Shown piece by piece: positions 17,235 to 26,024 of a stretch of DNA of 43,429 bases; positions within the stretch are counted from its first letter, which is position 1, and each line of letters starts with the position of its first letter. The notes below the pieces were generated by a model. It made no database searches and was not told where the DNA came from. It worked only from the letters and a program-made list of their open reading frames with translations. Source of the stretch: Acidimicrobiales bacterium (GTDB taxonomy: Bacteria > Actinomycetota > Acidimicrobiia > Acidimicrobiales > DASWMK01); the NCBI GenBank assembly GCA_036399815.1, contig DASWMK010000142.1:1-43429 (forward strand). The letters are read 5' to 3'. The position numbers and the translations under genes are program-made.

Positions 17235-18220
17235 CCCCCGTCGGGATCGCCGCCACGGCGACCGCCTTCCCCCCGTCGACGCGCCCCATCGCCGACATCT
17301 TCGCCGACGAGGGCGTGGACCTGCCGGGGGAGCTGGCCGAGCGCCTCGGCATCCGGGAGGTGGGGGTCGGCTCGGCGGGCGCCGACCTGGCGCTCGCCGC
17401 CGCCACCGACGCGCTGGCCGCCGCCGGAGCGGCGGGCCGGGACGTCGACGTGATCGTCGACTACACGATCCTGCCCCAGGAGTACCTCGTGCCGGTGTGG
17501 AACCTGGGCAACCGGCTCCAGCACGAGCTCGGGGCGACCAGGGCGTTCACGCTCGGGTTCAGCGGCGGCGGGGCCACCAACTTCCACGTCGCCCTGCGGG
17601 CGGCGACCGACCTGCTGCGGGCCGGCGACGGGCTGCGGACGGCGCTGCTGTTCGGCGCGGACGTCGCCATCCCCGGCAACCGGGTGGTCGAGCGCGACGA
17701 GCCCGTGACCGTCCTCGGCGACGGGGCCAGCGCCGTCGTGCTGCGGGCCGGCGAGGAGCACGACGTGGTGCTCGGCGTGGAGCTGGCGAGCGACGGCGCC
17801 TACCACGACGTGGCCCACATCCCCGGCGGCGCGCTCGCCCAGCTCGACCACGACCACGACGAGGACCTGTACCGGCTGCGGATCGACGTCGACCGGCTGG
17901 CGGCGGCGCCGACGGGCGCCACCGTCGACCGCCTCACGGGCCTGGTGCTCGACCGGGCCGGCGCCGGCCGCGACGACGTCGCCCACTGGGTCTGCCCGAA
18001 CCTGTCGGCCGCCGACCAGGACGGCTACCGGGCGGCGTGGGGGGCGGCGCCGGCGCCGGCCTGCGCGGCCAACCTGGCCGCCCACGGGCACGTGCAGGCC
18101 AACGACCTCGTCGCCAACCTCCGGGCCGTCGTGGCCGACGGGTGCGACGGCGGCGACCTCGTGCTCCTGGCCTCCCACGGGATGGGCTTCACCGCCGGCG
18201 CGGCCCTGGTGCGGCACTGA
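17231..18220 (+). CDS. KAS III-like protein lacking the active-site cysteine
   Basis: 329 aa thiolase-fold protein related to 3-oxoacyl-ACP synthase III. Aligned by eye with its neighbour at 18220, the nucleophile position reads Ala115 in SGGGATNFH. The FabH His position is Asn257 (CPNLSAADQ), and the FabH Asn position is His287 (AHGHVQAND). It therefore lacks the normal Cys-His-Asn triad and is unlikely to condense acyl groups alone. PqsB of the PqsBC heterodimer is a known precedent for a Cys-less partner of an active KAS III-like subunit. Overlap of start and stop with both neighbours supports co-translation with the second KAS-like protein. It may instead bind or transfer an acyl or amino group. 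Confidence 0.85.
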   Translation: MTPVGIAATATAFPPSTRPIADIFADEGVDLPGELAERLGIREVGVGSAGADLALAAATDALAAAGAAGRDVDVIVDYTILPQEYLVPVWNLGNRLQHELGATRAFTLGFSGGGATNFHVALRAATDLLRAGDGLRTALLFGADVAIPGNRVVERDEPVTVLGDGASAVVLRAGEEHDVVLGVELASDGAYHDVAHIPGGALAQLDHDHDEDLYRLRIDVDRLAAAPTGATVDRLTGLVLDRAGAGRDDVAHWVCPNLSAADQDGYRAAWGAAPAPACAANLAAHGHVQANDLVANLRAVVADGCDGGDLVLLASHGMGFTAGAALVRH

Positions 18221-19236
18221 TGGGCGCGCCGATCGGGATCCTGGCGGAGGCCTGCTACCTGCCGCCCACCACCAAGTCGATCGACGCCGTGTTCCGGGAC
18301 GAGGACGTGCCCGACGACCCGCTGCCCGGCGGCGTGGACTTCCGGCGGGACATCGGCATCCGGTCGATCCGGGTGGCGGACGGGGAGACGGCGAGCGGGC
18401 TCGCCGTCGAGGCGTCGCGCCGGGCCGTCGAGCGGGCCGGCATCGACCCGGAGGAGATCGACCTCGTCGTCGGGTTCACCAGCATCGCCGAGGACCACGT
18501 GGCGCCCACCTGGTCGGCGGCCGGCGTCGTCCAGCGGGAGGTCGGCGCCACCCGGGCCTTCGCCACGTCGGTCAACACCGGCGGCTGCGCCAGCTTCCAC
18601 GCCACGATGAAGGCGGCCTGCTCGATGCTGGCGGCCAGCGACGAGATGGACACGGCGCTGCTGTTCGCCGGGGACAAGGCACCCCGCCTGAACCACGCCT
18701 ACTACCCGGTCACCGTCGTGTGTGACGGCGGCAGCGCGGTCGTGCTGCGCAAGGGCCACGACCGCCGGGTGGTGCTGGCCGTGGAGACCGCGACCGTCGG
18801 GAAGCTCCACGACGTGCTCTACGCGCCCGGGTTCCCGCACCGCGACCCGTCCGACCCGTGCCGGGACCGGTGGCTGCACATGACCGGCGACTACCGCCGC
18901 TTCGGCGAGGAGGTGGTGCCCGTCAACCTGTTCATGTTCCGCCGGGTGATGCGGGCGGCCATGAAGCGGGCCGGCGTCGGGCCCGACGACATCGACGTGT
19001 ACATCTACCCGACGTTCTCGGCCTGGGACCAGCGGGCCTTCTGCGAGGGCCTCGGCATCCCGCCGGAGAAGGTGTACACGCGGGGGCTGGCCGACCACGG
19101 CCACCTCCAGGAGACCGACATGGTCCTCAACCACGTGGACGCGGAGGAGGACGGCACCATCGGGGACGGCGACCTCGTGATGCTGACCACCAACGGGGCC
19201 GGGTTCGCGTGGGGGGCCACGATCGTCCGCCAGTGA
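18220..19236 (+). CDS. KAS III-like acyltransferase with cysteine nucleophile and altered triad
   Basis: 338 aa thiolase-fold protein. Cys123 lies in NTGGCASFH, the FabH-type nucleophile. The usual His position reads Thr265 (YPTFSAWDQ) and the usual Asn position reads His295 (DHGHLQETD), so the pocket may work with a Cys/His pair arranged differently from FabH. The glycine-rich C-terminus TTNGAGFAWGA is typical of the family. The start overlaps the previous stop as TGATG and the stop overlaps the next start as GTGA. It most likely pairs with the Cys-less paralogue to acylate or condense a substrate on the carrier protein. It could also esterify or amidate a product, as CerJ-type KAS-like acyltransferases do. 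Confidence 0.85.
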   Translation: MGAPIGILAEACYLPPTTKSIDAVFRDEDVPDDPLPGGVDFRRDIGIRSIRVADGETASGLAVEASRRAVERAGIDPEEIDLVVGFTSIAEDHVAPTWSAAGVVQREVGATRAFATSVNTGGCASFHATMKAACSMLAASDEMDTALLFAGDKAPRLNHAYYPVTVVCDGGSAVVLRKGHDRRVVLAVETATVGKLHDVLYAPGFPHRDPSDPCRDRWLHMTGDYRRFGEEVVPVNLFMFRRVMRAAMKRAGVGPDDIDVYIYPTFSAWDQRAFCEGLGIPPEKVYTRGLADHGHLQETDMVLNHVDAEEDGTIGDGDLVMLTTNGAGFAWGATIVRQ

Positions 19237-20912
19237 CCGCCGCGGCCGGCGCGGGCGCCGGCGACCGCTACGACGTGGCCGTGCTGGGCAGCGGCATGAG
19301 CGGCGCGGCGCTCGCCATCGTCCTCGCCGCGCAGGGCGTGCGAGTGGTGATGGTCGAGTCCGGCGTGCACCCCCGCTTCGCCGTCGGCGAGTCCACCATC
19401 CCCCACACCTCGCTGCTCAGCTCGCTTCTGGCCGAGCGCTACGGCGTGCCCGAGCTCGACGTGATCGCCTACCCGGAGCGCATCGCCGCGGAGGTGTGCT
19501 CGACGTGCGGGGTGAAGCGGGGCTTCGGCTACGCCTACCACCGCCCCGGCGAGGAGCACGACCCGGCCGAGGGGCTGCTCGTCGGGACGAGCTCGAAAGA
19601 CGAGACGCACGTGTTCCGCCAGGACGTCGACGCCTGGCTCACGTACATGGCGGTGCGGCGGGGTGCCGACCTGCGCCAGGCGACGGTGGTCGACCGGGTG
19701 GAGGTCGACGGGGCCGGGGTCACGCTCGGCACGACCGGGGGCGACGAGCTCCGGGCCCGCTACCTGGTCGACGGCTCGGGCTTCCGCAGCGTGCTCGCCC
19801 GCACGTTCTCGCTGCGGGAGGCGCCGGCCCGCTTCGGGCACCACTCCCGCTCGCTGTTCACCCACATGGTCGACGTCGGCACGTTCGCCCCCGACACGCC
19901 GATGTCGATCCCGTGGGCGCAGACCACGCTGCACCACGTCTTCGACCGGGGCTGGTTCTGGGTCATCCCGTTCGACAACCGGGAGGGGTCGACCAACCCG
20001 CTCGTCAGCGTCGGGCTGACCGTCGACCCCCGGGTGCACCCGAAGCCGGCCGGCGTGGCGCCCGAGGCCGAGTTCCGGGCCTTCCTCGACCGCTTCCCGT
20101 CGGTGGCCCGCCAGTTCGCCGGGGCCAGGGCCGTCCGCCCATGGGTGTCGACCGACCGGCTCCAGTACTCGACGACGCGGGGGGTCGGCGAGCGCTGGTG
20201 CCTGATGTCGCACGCCTACGGCGCCATCGACCCCCTGTTCTCCCGGGGCCTCGTGAACACCCTCGAGGTCACCGCCGCGCTGGTGCCGACCCTGCTCGAC
20301 GCCCTCGACGACGACGACTTCTCGGTGGAGCGCTTCACCCACGTCGACGCCCTTCACCGGCGGGTGCTCGACTACAACGACCGCCTGGTCGCCGGCTCGT
20401 TCGCGTCGTGGGCCGACTTCGACCTGTGGAACGCGTGGCTGCGGGTGTGGGGGCTCGGCACCATCCCCGTCGAGTTCCGAATGATGAACGCGCTGGCCGA
20501 CTACACGGCCACCCACGACCCCCGCCACCTCACCGGGCCGGTCGCCGACCCCGTCTTCTCGGACTTCGAGGACCCCGACTACGGCGCCTACTTCGCCGAG
20601 GCGGTGGCGCTGATGGACGGGTTCCGCTCGGGCCGGTCGCCGGCCGGGGAGACGGCCGCCGCGCTGTTCGACCTCGGCACGCGCTACGAGATCCCGCTGC
20701 CCATGCGGGGCGACGGCCTGCACCGGGCCGGCTGGATCCCGGCCGACGACGCCATGAGCGAGCGGAGCATGGCCTTCGCCCGGGAGGGGTTCAGGTGGGC
20801 GCTCACCAACCCCGGCACCCACGACCTGTTCGGCACGACGACGACGTTCTACCGGTGGCGGGCCCGGCGGTCCGACCCGCACCTCGCGGTCGCCGGCCGC
20901 GCTCCCGGGTAG
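19233..20912 (+). CDS. Flavin-dependent halogenase-like oxidoreductase
   Basis: 559 aa. FAD-binding LGSGMSGAALA starts near residue 18. WFWVIP at 241-246 matches the WxWxIP motif that separates flavin halogenases from monooxygenases. FDNREGSTNPLVSVG (247-261) fits the Fx(n)PxxSxG motif. Lys95 in CGVKRGFGY is a candidate for the catalytic Lys that carries HOX. AVGESTIPHTS resembles the isoalloxazine loop of the family. The partner flavin reductase is not in the window. Its place after ACP and KAS-like genes suggests a carrier-bound substrate. A non-halogenating role is possible, since distant members are often misnamed. The start GTG overlaps the upstream stop. Confidence 0.85.
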   Translation: MTAAAGAGAGDRYDVAVLGSGMSGAALAIVLAAQGVRVVMVESGVHPRFAVGESTIPHTSLLSSLLAERYGVPELDVIAYPERIAAEVCSTCGVKRGFGYAYHRPGEEHDPAEGLLVGTSSKDETHVFRQDVDAWLTYMAVRRGADLRQATVVDRVEVDGAGVTLGTTGGDELRARYLVDGSGFRSVLARTFSLREAPARFGHHSRSLFTHMVDVGTFAPDTPMSIPWAQTTLHHVFDRGWFWVIPFDNREGSTNPLVSVGLTVDPRVHPKPAGVAPEAEFRAFLDRFPSVARQFAGARAVRPWVSTDRLQYSTTRGVGERWCLMSHAYGAIDPLFSRGLVNTLEVTAALVPTLLDALDDDDFSVERFTHVDALHRRVLDYNDRLVAGSFASWADFDLWNAWLRVWGLGTIPVEFRMMNALADYTATHDPRHLTGPVADPVFSDFEDPDYGAYFAEAVALMDGFRSGRSPAGETAAALFDLGTRYEIPLPMRGDGLHRAGWIPADDAMSERSMAFAREGFRWALTNPGTHDLFGTTTTFYRWRARRSDPHLAVAGRAPG

Positions 20913-20922
20913 GCATCCGGGC
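20910..20922 (+). promoter_or_regulatory. Candidate leaderless promoter element of the SDR gene
   Basis: TAGGCA (20910-20915), whose TAG is the halogenase stop codon, is followed by TCCGGGC and the ATG at 20923. It resembles the elements before the pyrophosphatase and GT2 genes, but the last base of the hexamer is A rather than T. Confidence 0.3.
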
Positions 20923-21753
20923 ATGAGCGACGAGGCACGCACCGTCCTGGTCACCGGGGCGAACTCCGGCATCGGCCTGGCCACCGTGGTCGAGCTGGCG
21001 AGGCGCGGCTTCCGGGCCGTCGGCTCGGTCCGCTCGGAGGCCAAGGCCGCCGCCGTGCGCGAGGCGGCGAGCGCCGCCGGGGTCGACGTCGAGACCGTCC
21101 TGCTCGACGTGAACGACGCCGAGGCCTGCAAGGAGGTCGTCCCCGGGCTCGGCCCGTGGGGGCTCGTGAACAACGCCGGCTACGCCGTCACCGGCGCCGT
21201 CGAGGACGTGGAGGACGAGGAGGCCGAGGCGCTGTTCCAGACCATGGTCCACGCGCCGATGCGCCTGGCCCGGCTGGCTCTCCCGTCGATGCGGGCCGCG
21301 GGGGGCGGCCGGATCGTCAACGTCAGCTCGATCGCCGGGCGGGTGACGGCGCCGTTCGCCGGCCACTACACGGCGGCCAAGCACGCGCTCGAGGCGCTCA
21401 CCGACGCCCTGCGCATCGAGGTGGCGGGCGCCGGCGTGCGGGTCGTGCTGGTCGAGCCGGGCGGGTTCCGCACCGGCATCTGGGAGGAGTTCGAGCGGGA
21501 CATCGCCAGGCGGGAGCGGGAGGGCAGCCGCTACGTCGGCGCCTACCGCCGCTACCTCCAGGCCCAGCGCCTGGCCGAGCCGCTGATGGGCGACCCGCAG
21601 ACGTGCGCCCGGGTCATCGCCGGCGCGCTCACGACCCGCCTGCCCCGGTCCCGCTACCTGGTCGGCCTCGACGCCCAGGCCGCCAACCTGGCCGACTCGC
21701 TGACCCCGACGATCGTCAAGGACCGCTTCTACCGGCTGACGCTCGGTCTGTAG
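20923..21753 (+). CDS. Short-chain dehydrogenase/reductase
   Basis: 276 aa classical SDR. It has the Rossmann motif TGANSGIG near residue 11, NNAG, the catalytic Ser in IVNVSSIAG, YTAAK (Tyr and Lys) and the PGGFRTG segment. It probably reduces a keto group or oxidises an alcohol with NAD(P)H. Being the last gene of the ACP-KAS-halogenase run, it may act as a ketoreductase on the same carrier-bound intermediate. An internal promoter-like element could allow separate expression. Its last 38 nt overlap the 3' end of the convergent SARP regulator. Confidence 0.9.
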   Translation: MSDEARTVLVTGANSGIGLATVVELARRGFRAVGSVRSEAKAAAVREAASAAGVDVETVLLDVNDAEACKEVVPGLGPWGLVNNAGYAVTGAVEDVEDEEAEALFQTMVHAPMRLARLALPSMRAAGGGRIVNVSSIAGRVTAPFAGHYTAAKHALEALTDALRIEVAGAGVRVVLVEPGGFRTGIWEEFERDIARREREGSRYVGAYRRYLQAQRLAEPLMGDPQTCARVIAGALTTRLPRSRYLVGLDAQAANLADSLTPTIVKDRFYRLTLGL

Positions 21754-24700
21754 CGGCGTCCGGCAGGTCGACGCCGAGGTCGGCGGCGACCCGCTCGGCC
21801 AGGCGGGCCAGGCCGTGCGCGCCCTGGGCGGTGGCCACCGCCACGGCCTCGGCCAGCCGGGCGGCGGCCGCCTCCCGGTCGCCCCTCGCCGCGGCCACGA
21901 CGGCCTCGGCCCGGAGCACGACGGGCTCGTTCCAGCGCTCGCCCAGCCGCTCCAGGGTCTCCCTCGCCGTGGCGATCGCCGCCTCGGCCTCGTCCAGGCA
22001 CCCGGCGCCGGCCGCGGCGACGGCCCAGCTGGCGTCGTGGGTCGGGAGGGCGGCGCCGCCGCCGACGGCCAGGTAGCGGGCCCTCGCCTCGGTGAACAGA
22101 CGCCGGCCCTCGTCCACCTCGCCCCGGCGGGCCATGGCGGCGGCGAGGCCCATCAGCGCGTGCCCGCCGTAGTACGAGAAGTCGCCGTTGGGGTCGACGG
22201 CGAGCAGCGTGCGACCGGCCCGCTCGGCCAGCCCGAGGTCGTCGACGGCCTCGCCCAGCACGGCCGCGAACCCGGCGACCTCGGTGAGCACGAACGAGTC
22301 GGCGGTCAGGTCGAGCAGGCGGTGCATGGCCGCCACGGACGGGGCGACATCGCCGGCCAGCGCCCGCATCTGCGCCCGGAACAGCTGGACGAGCAGGGTG
22401 CGCTCGCCGGCGAACTCGAGCGACGGGTCGACCGGCGCACCCGCCGCCCGCCGGTCGGCGGCCAGGTCGAGGGACCGGCAGGCGTCGGTGATGCGGCCCT
22501 CCTGCCAGGCCTGCACGGCCGTCTGGAGGTGGCCGAAGGCCTGGACGTCGGGGTCGTCGCTGGCCAGGGCCACCCGGGCGAGGGCGGCGGCCAGCGGGGC
22601 GGCGTCGGCCACCCTGGCCGCCGTCGCCGCCGCCGACGTCTCCACCCACAGCACGTCGAGCAGCACGTCGTCCCGGCCCGTCCTGGCGGCCAGCTCCTTG
22701 GCCCGGTCGATCAGCTGGGGGGTGGTGGCGGCGGCGAAGTAGCGCCGGGCGCGGGCCACGGCCAGCAGGCGGTGGATGGCGAGCAGCTCGGCCTCCTCGT
22801 CGGCGGGCGAGGTGGCGGTGGACCGGCGCAGCTCGACCGCCCGGCGCAGGAGCTGCTCGGCCGAGCCGAGGGCCGAGCGGCGGATGGCGACGTCGGCGGC
22901 GTGCTCGAGCGCGCTCGCCGCCCGCTGCCCGCCGCCGACGGGCACGGCCCGCCACAGGTGCTCGGCCAGCACCTCGGCGTCGTCGTCGCCCACCCCGGTG
23001 ACCTCCATGGCCTCGGCGGCCCGGAGGTGCAGGCGGGCCCGGCGCAGCGACGACAGGTCCTCGACCAGCACCTCGCGCACGAGCGCGTGGCAGAACCGGA
23101 ACGTGGACGGGCGGTCGGGCACGTCGAGCAGGAGGCGGTGGACGACGGCCGGCTCCAGCCGGTCGAGCAGGAAGTCGGTGGACAGGCCCGAGGTGCGGGT
23201 CAGCAGGCCGAGCTCGACGTCCCGGCCGAGCACGGCGCCCACGGCCAGCAGCTCCCTGGTCGGCTCGGGCAGGTGGGCCAGGCGCCGGCGGATGACGTCG
23301 CCCACCCCGGCGGGCACCACACCGGCGAGGTCGGTGCGCTCGTCGTCGAGCACCAGCCGGGCCAGCTCGGTGGCGTAGAACGGGTTGCCGTCCGAGCGGG
23401 CGTGGATGGCGACGGCCACGTCCCGGTCCACGGCCGGGCCGAGGAGGGCCTCGACCAGCGCCACCGTGTCCTCGCGGGGCAGGCGGCGGAGGTGGAGCCG
23501 GCGGGAGCCGGGGCGGCGGGCCACGGCGGCCAGCGCCTCCGTCAGGGCGTCGTTGCGGCCGACCTCGAGCCGGCGCATGGTGAGGAGCAGGAGCACGCCC
23601 CGGCCCAGGCGGGCGCTCAGGAACGAGAGCAGGTCGAGCGAGGTCTCGTCGGCCCACTGGAGGTCGTCGAGCACGACCACGACCACCCCGGCGGCGGCCG
23701 CCGTCCGCTCCAGGAACCGGGCGACGGCCTCGAACCGCTCGAACTGGAGCGCGTTGGTGGGCGTGGCCGCCTCGGGGGCGTCGGTGGCCAGCAGGGCGTC
23801 GAGCGACGGGTCGCCGGTGCCGGCGCCGCCGGCCAGGTCCCGCAGGGCGACCAGCCACGGCCACAGCGCGGGCGCGGCGCCGCCCTCGTAGCCCCGGCCC
23901 CAGGCGACGGCCCCGCCGCGGGCGGCGGCCTCGGCCCTGAGCTCCTCGGCCAGGCGGGTCTTGCCCATCCCGGGCTCGCCCTCGACGACCACGACCCTCG
24001 CCTCGGCCGCCGCCTCGTCCAGGGCGGCCAGCACCTCGGCCAGCTCGTCGCGCCGGCCGATCATCCCCCTCGGGCGGGCCGGGGCCGCAGCCGGCGCGGC
24101 GGCGGCCGGCGCCGGGGCGGCCGCCGGCGGCTCGGCGAGGTCGATGGCCGGGTCGTGGCCGAGGATGGCCGCCTCCAGCTCCCGCAGCGGGCGGCTCGGG
24201 TCGACGCCCAGCTCGTCGCGCAGGGTGCGGCGGGCGTCCTCCAGCGCCCGGAGGGCGTCGGCCTGGCGGCCCGAGCGGTAGAGGGCGAGGGCGAGGTGGG
24301 CCCGGAGGCGCTCGCGGAGGGGATGGGCGCCGACCAGCTCGGCCAGCTCGCCGGCGACGGCGGCGGCGCGGCCGAGGCGCAGGTCGGCGTCGACCCGGTC
24401 CTCGGTGGCGGCCAGGCGCCGCTCCTCCAGCCGGGTGGCGAGGCCGGTGGCGAAGTCGCGGTCGAGGAACTCGAGCAGGGCCGGCCCCCGCCACAGGGCG
24501 TCGGCGGCCAGCAGGACGTCGCGGGCCTCGGCCGGCCGGCCGGCGTCGAGCAGGGCCCGCCCCTCGTCGGCCAGGGCCTCGAAGCGCAGGAAGTCCACCT
24601 CGGCCCCGGCCACGTCGAGGCGGTAGCCGGGGTCCTCCCACAGCAGGCGGGGCGCCGTCGGCCCGGCCCCGAACCGGCGGCGCAGGCGGGACACCGTGCT

Positions 24701-24892
24701 CTGGAGCGTGCCCATGGCCGTCGCCGGCCGCTCGTCGCCCCACAGCTCGTCGGCCAGGGCGTCCGCCGTCACCAGCCGCCCGCCGGCCGCCAGCAGCACC
24801 GCGAGGACGAGCCGGGGCTGGCGCCCGCCCACGTCCACGGGCGCGCCGCCGTCGTCCACCACCTCCAGAGGGCCGAGCAGCCCGAACCTCAT
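21716..24892 (-). CDS. SARP/AfsR-type transcriptional regulator with ATPase and TPR-like domains
   Basis: 1058 aa. Residues 1-95 form an OmpR-like winged helix (MRFGLLGPLEVVD, then LADELWGDERP and LQSTVSRLRRRFG). A bacterial transcriptional activator domain (BTAD) spans about 100-245. After an Ala/Pro linker comes an ATPase domain with GEPGMGKT near 303-310 and VVVVLDDLQWAD. The long helical C-terminus looks like TPR repeats. Large SARPs of this layout activate secondary-metabolite clusters in actinomycetes. Its position directly beside the cluster suggests a cluster-situated regulator. ATG 24892 is supported by GGGAGGA upstream. SARP targets are heptameric direct repeats near -35; I did not find a clear set. 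Confidence 0.88.
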   Translation of the reverse strand: MRFGLLGPLEVVDDGGAPVDVGGRQPRLVLAVLLAAGGRLVTADALADELWGDERPATAMGTLQSTVSRLRRRFGAGPTAPRLLWEDPGYRLDVAGAEVDFLRFEALADEGRALLDAGRPAEARDVLLAADALWRGPALLEFLDRDFATGLATRLEERRLAATEDRVDADLRLGRAAAVAGELAELVGAHPLRERLRAHLALALYRSGRQADALRALEDARRTLRDELGVDPSRPLRELEAAILGHDPAIDLAEPPAAAPAPAAAAPAAAPARPRGMIGRRDELAEVLAALDEAAAEARVVVVEGEPGMGKTRLAEELRAEAAARGGAVAWGRGYEGGAAPALWPWLVALRDLAGGAGTGDPSLDALLATDAPEAATPTNALQFERFEAVARFLERTAAAAGVVVVVLDDLQWADETSLDLLSFLSARLGRGVLLLLTMRRLEVGRNDALTEALAAVARRPGSRRLHLRRLPREDTVALVEALLGPAVDRDVAVAIHARSDGNPFYATELARLVLDDERTDLAGVVPAGVGDVIRRRLAHLPEPTRELLAVGAVLGRDVELGLLTRTSGLSTDFLLDRLEPAVVHRLLLDVPDRPSTFRFCHALVREVLVEDLSSLRRARLHLRAAEAMEVTGVGDDDAEVLAEHLWRAVPVGGGQRAASALEHAADVAIRRSALGSAEQLLRRAVELRRSTATSPADEEAELLAIHRLLAVARARRYFAAATTPQLIDRAKELAARTGRDDVLLDVLWVETSAAATAARVADAAPLAAALARVALASDDPDVQAFGHLQTAVQAWQEGRITDACRSLDLAADRRAAGAPVDPSLEFAGERTLLVQLFRAQMRALAGDVAPSVAAMHRLLDLTADSFVLTEVAGFAAVLGEAVDDLGLAERAGRTLLAVDPNGDFSYYGGHALMGLAAAMARRGEVDEGRRLFTEARARYLAVGGGAALPTHDASWAVAAAGAGCLDEAEAAIATARETLERLGERWNEPVVLRAEAVVAAARGDREAAAARLAEAVAVATAQGAHGLARLAERVAADLGVDLPDAATDRASAGRSGP

Positions 24893-24944
24893 TCGCCGTC
24901 CTCCCGGCGAGAGTTTCGCGCGGGCGGACGGGCGCGGCGGCGAG

Positions 24945-26024
24945 CTAGCGGGCGGGCGCCGCCTCGACGGCGACCCCGTCGCCGGTGGTGGGGAGGTCGG
25001 CGGCCGCGGGGCCGTCGGCGGCCAGGCGGACGGTGGTGGCGTCGATCCAGCCGAGGCGGCGGGGGACCAGCTCGTCGGGGCCGAACGGCCCGGCCGACCA
25101 GCGGACGGTGCCGTCGGACAGGTCGACGACGGTGACGGCGACGGCCGACGCCGGGGGAGGTCCCTCGACAACCGGACCGGGCCCGCCCCGGAGCTCCCAC
25201 GCCACGGCGACGAGGCGACCGTCGGGCGACACGACCGGGGTGGCGGTCGACGCCGTCCAGCCCGAGGGGCAGCCGCCGTCCACCGCCGGGCCGGCCTCGC
25301 CCGACGCCACCGCGGTCACCTCGAGCGCGCACGTCCACGGCCGGACGTGGACGAGGGTGCCGCCGGCGGCGGCGGTGGCGCCGTCCTGGTCCAGCCCGCC
25401 GGTCACCGGTCGCTCGGCGCCCGAGGCGAGGTCGTGGACGACGACCCGGGAGGGGCCGGGCACGCCGTCGGGCTGGCGGAGGAGCACGGCCTCGGTGTCG
25501 GTGGCGTCGAGGAGGGCGACGTGGTCGCCGTCGACCGGCACCGGGTGCACGGCCTCGACGGCGCCCGCCGGGCCGACGACCTGGAGGGCGACCTCGAGCC
25601 CGGAGGGCGTGGCCGCGGCCCTGGCCGTGAGGACGGCCAGCCGGCCGTCGGGCCGCTCCACGACCCGCCCGCCGTACACCTGCCAGCCGGCGGTGGCCCG
25701 CCAGCGCTCGGCGACCTCCCCGCCGGCCCGGACCTCCACGACCCGGGTGGCGTCCTCGATCACGAGGTCGGGCTGGCCGGCGACGGCGGCCGGCGCGGCG
25801 ACGCTCACGGGGGCCGGCGACGACCCCGGCCGGCCGAGGGCCACGACGCCCCCGGCGGCGACGGCGGCCAGCCCCGCCAGCGCGGCGCCCGCCACCCGCT
25901 GCCGGCGGCGCCGGGCCCCGGCCCTGGCCCGCACGCCGGCGAGGTCGGCCCTGGCCGGCGGCACGGCGTCGGCCACGGCCCGCACGGCCAGCGCCACGCC
26001 GGTGTCGATCCTGGGGTCATCCAT
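24945..26024 (-). CDS. Membrane-anchored protein with propeller-like exported domain, putative anti-sigma factor
   Basis: 359 aa. A short cytoplasmic N-terminus with conserved Asp/Arg (MDDPRIDTGVALAVRAVADA) is followed by an Arg-rich stop and one TM helix near 44-64. The remaining 290 residues are rich in beta strands and VVSPDGRLVAV-type repeats, as in WD40/TolB-like propellers. The start overlaps the end of an ECF sigma gene by 8 nt, the usual position of a cognate anti-sigma factor. No zinc-binding HxxxCxxC motif is seen, so an anti-sigma role rests on gene order and topology only. Confidence 0.7.
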   Translation of the reverse strand: MDDPRIDTGVALAVRAVADAVPPARADLAGVRARAGARRRRQRVAGAALAGLAAVAAGGVVALGRPGSSPAPVSVAAPAAVAGQPDLVIEDATRVVEVRAGGEVAERWRATAGWQVYGGRVVERPDGRLAVLTARAAATPSGLEVALQVVGPAGAVEAVHPVPVDGDHVALLDATDTEAVLLRQPDGVPGPSRVVVHDLASGAERPVTGGLDQDGATAAAGGTLVHVRPWTCALEVTAVASGEAGPAVDGGCPSGWTASTATPVVSPDGRLVAVAWELRGGPGPVVEGPPPASAVAVTVVDLSDGTVRWSAGPFGPDELVPRRLGWIDATTVRLAADGPAAADLPTTGDGVAVEAAPAR

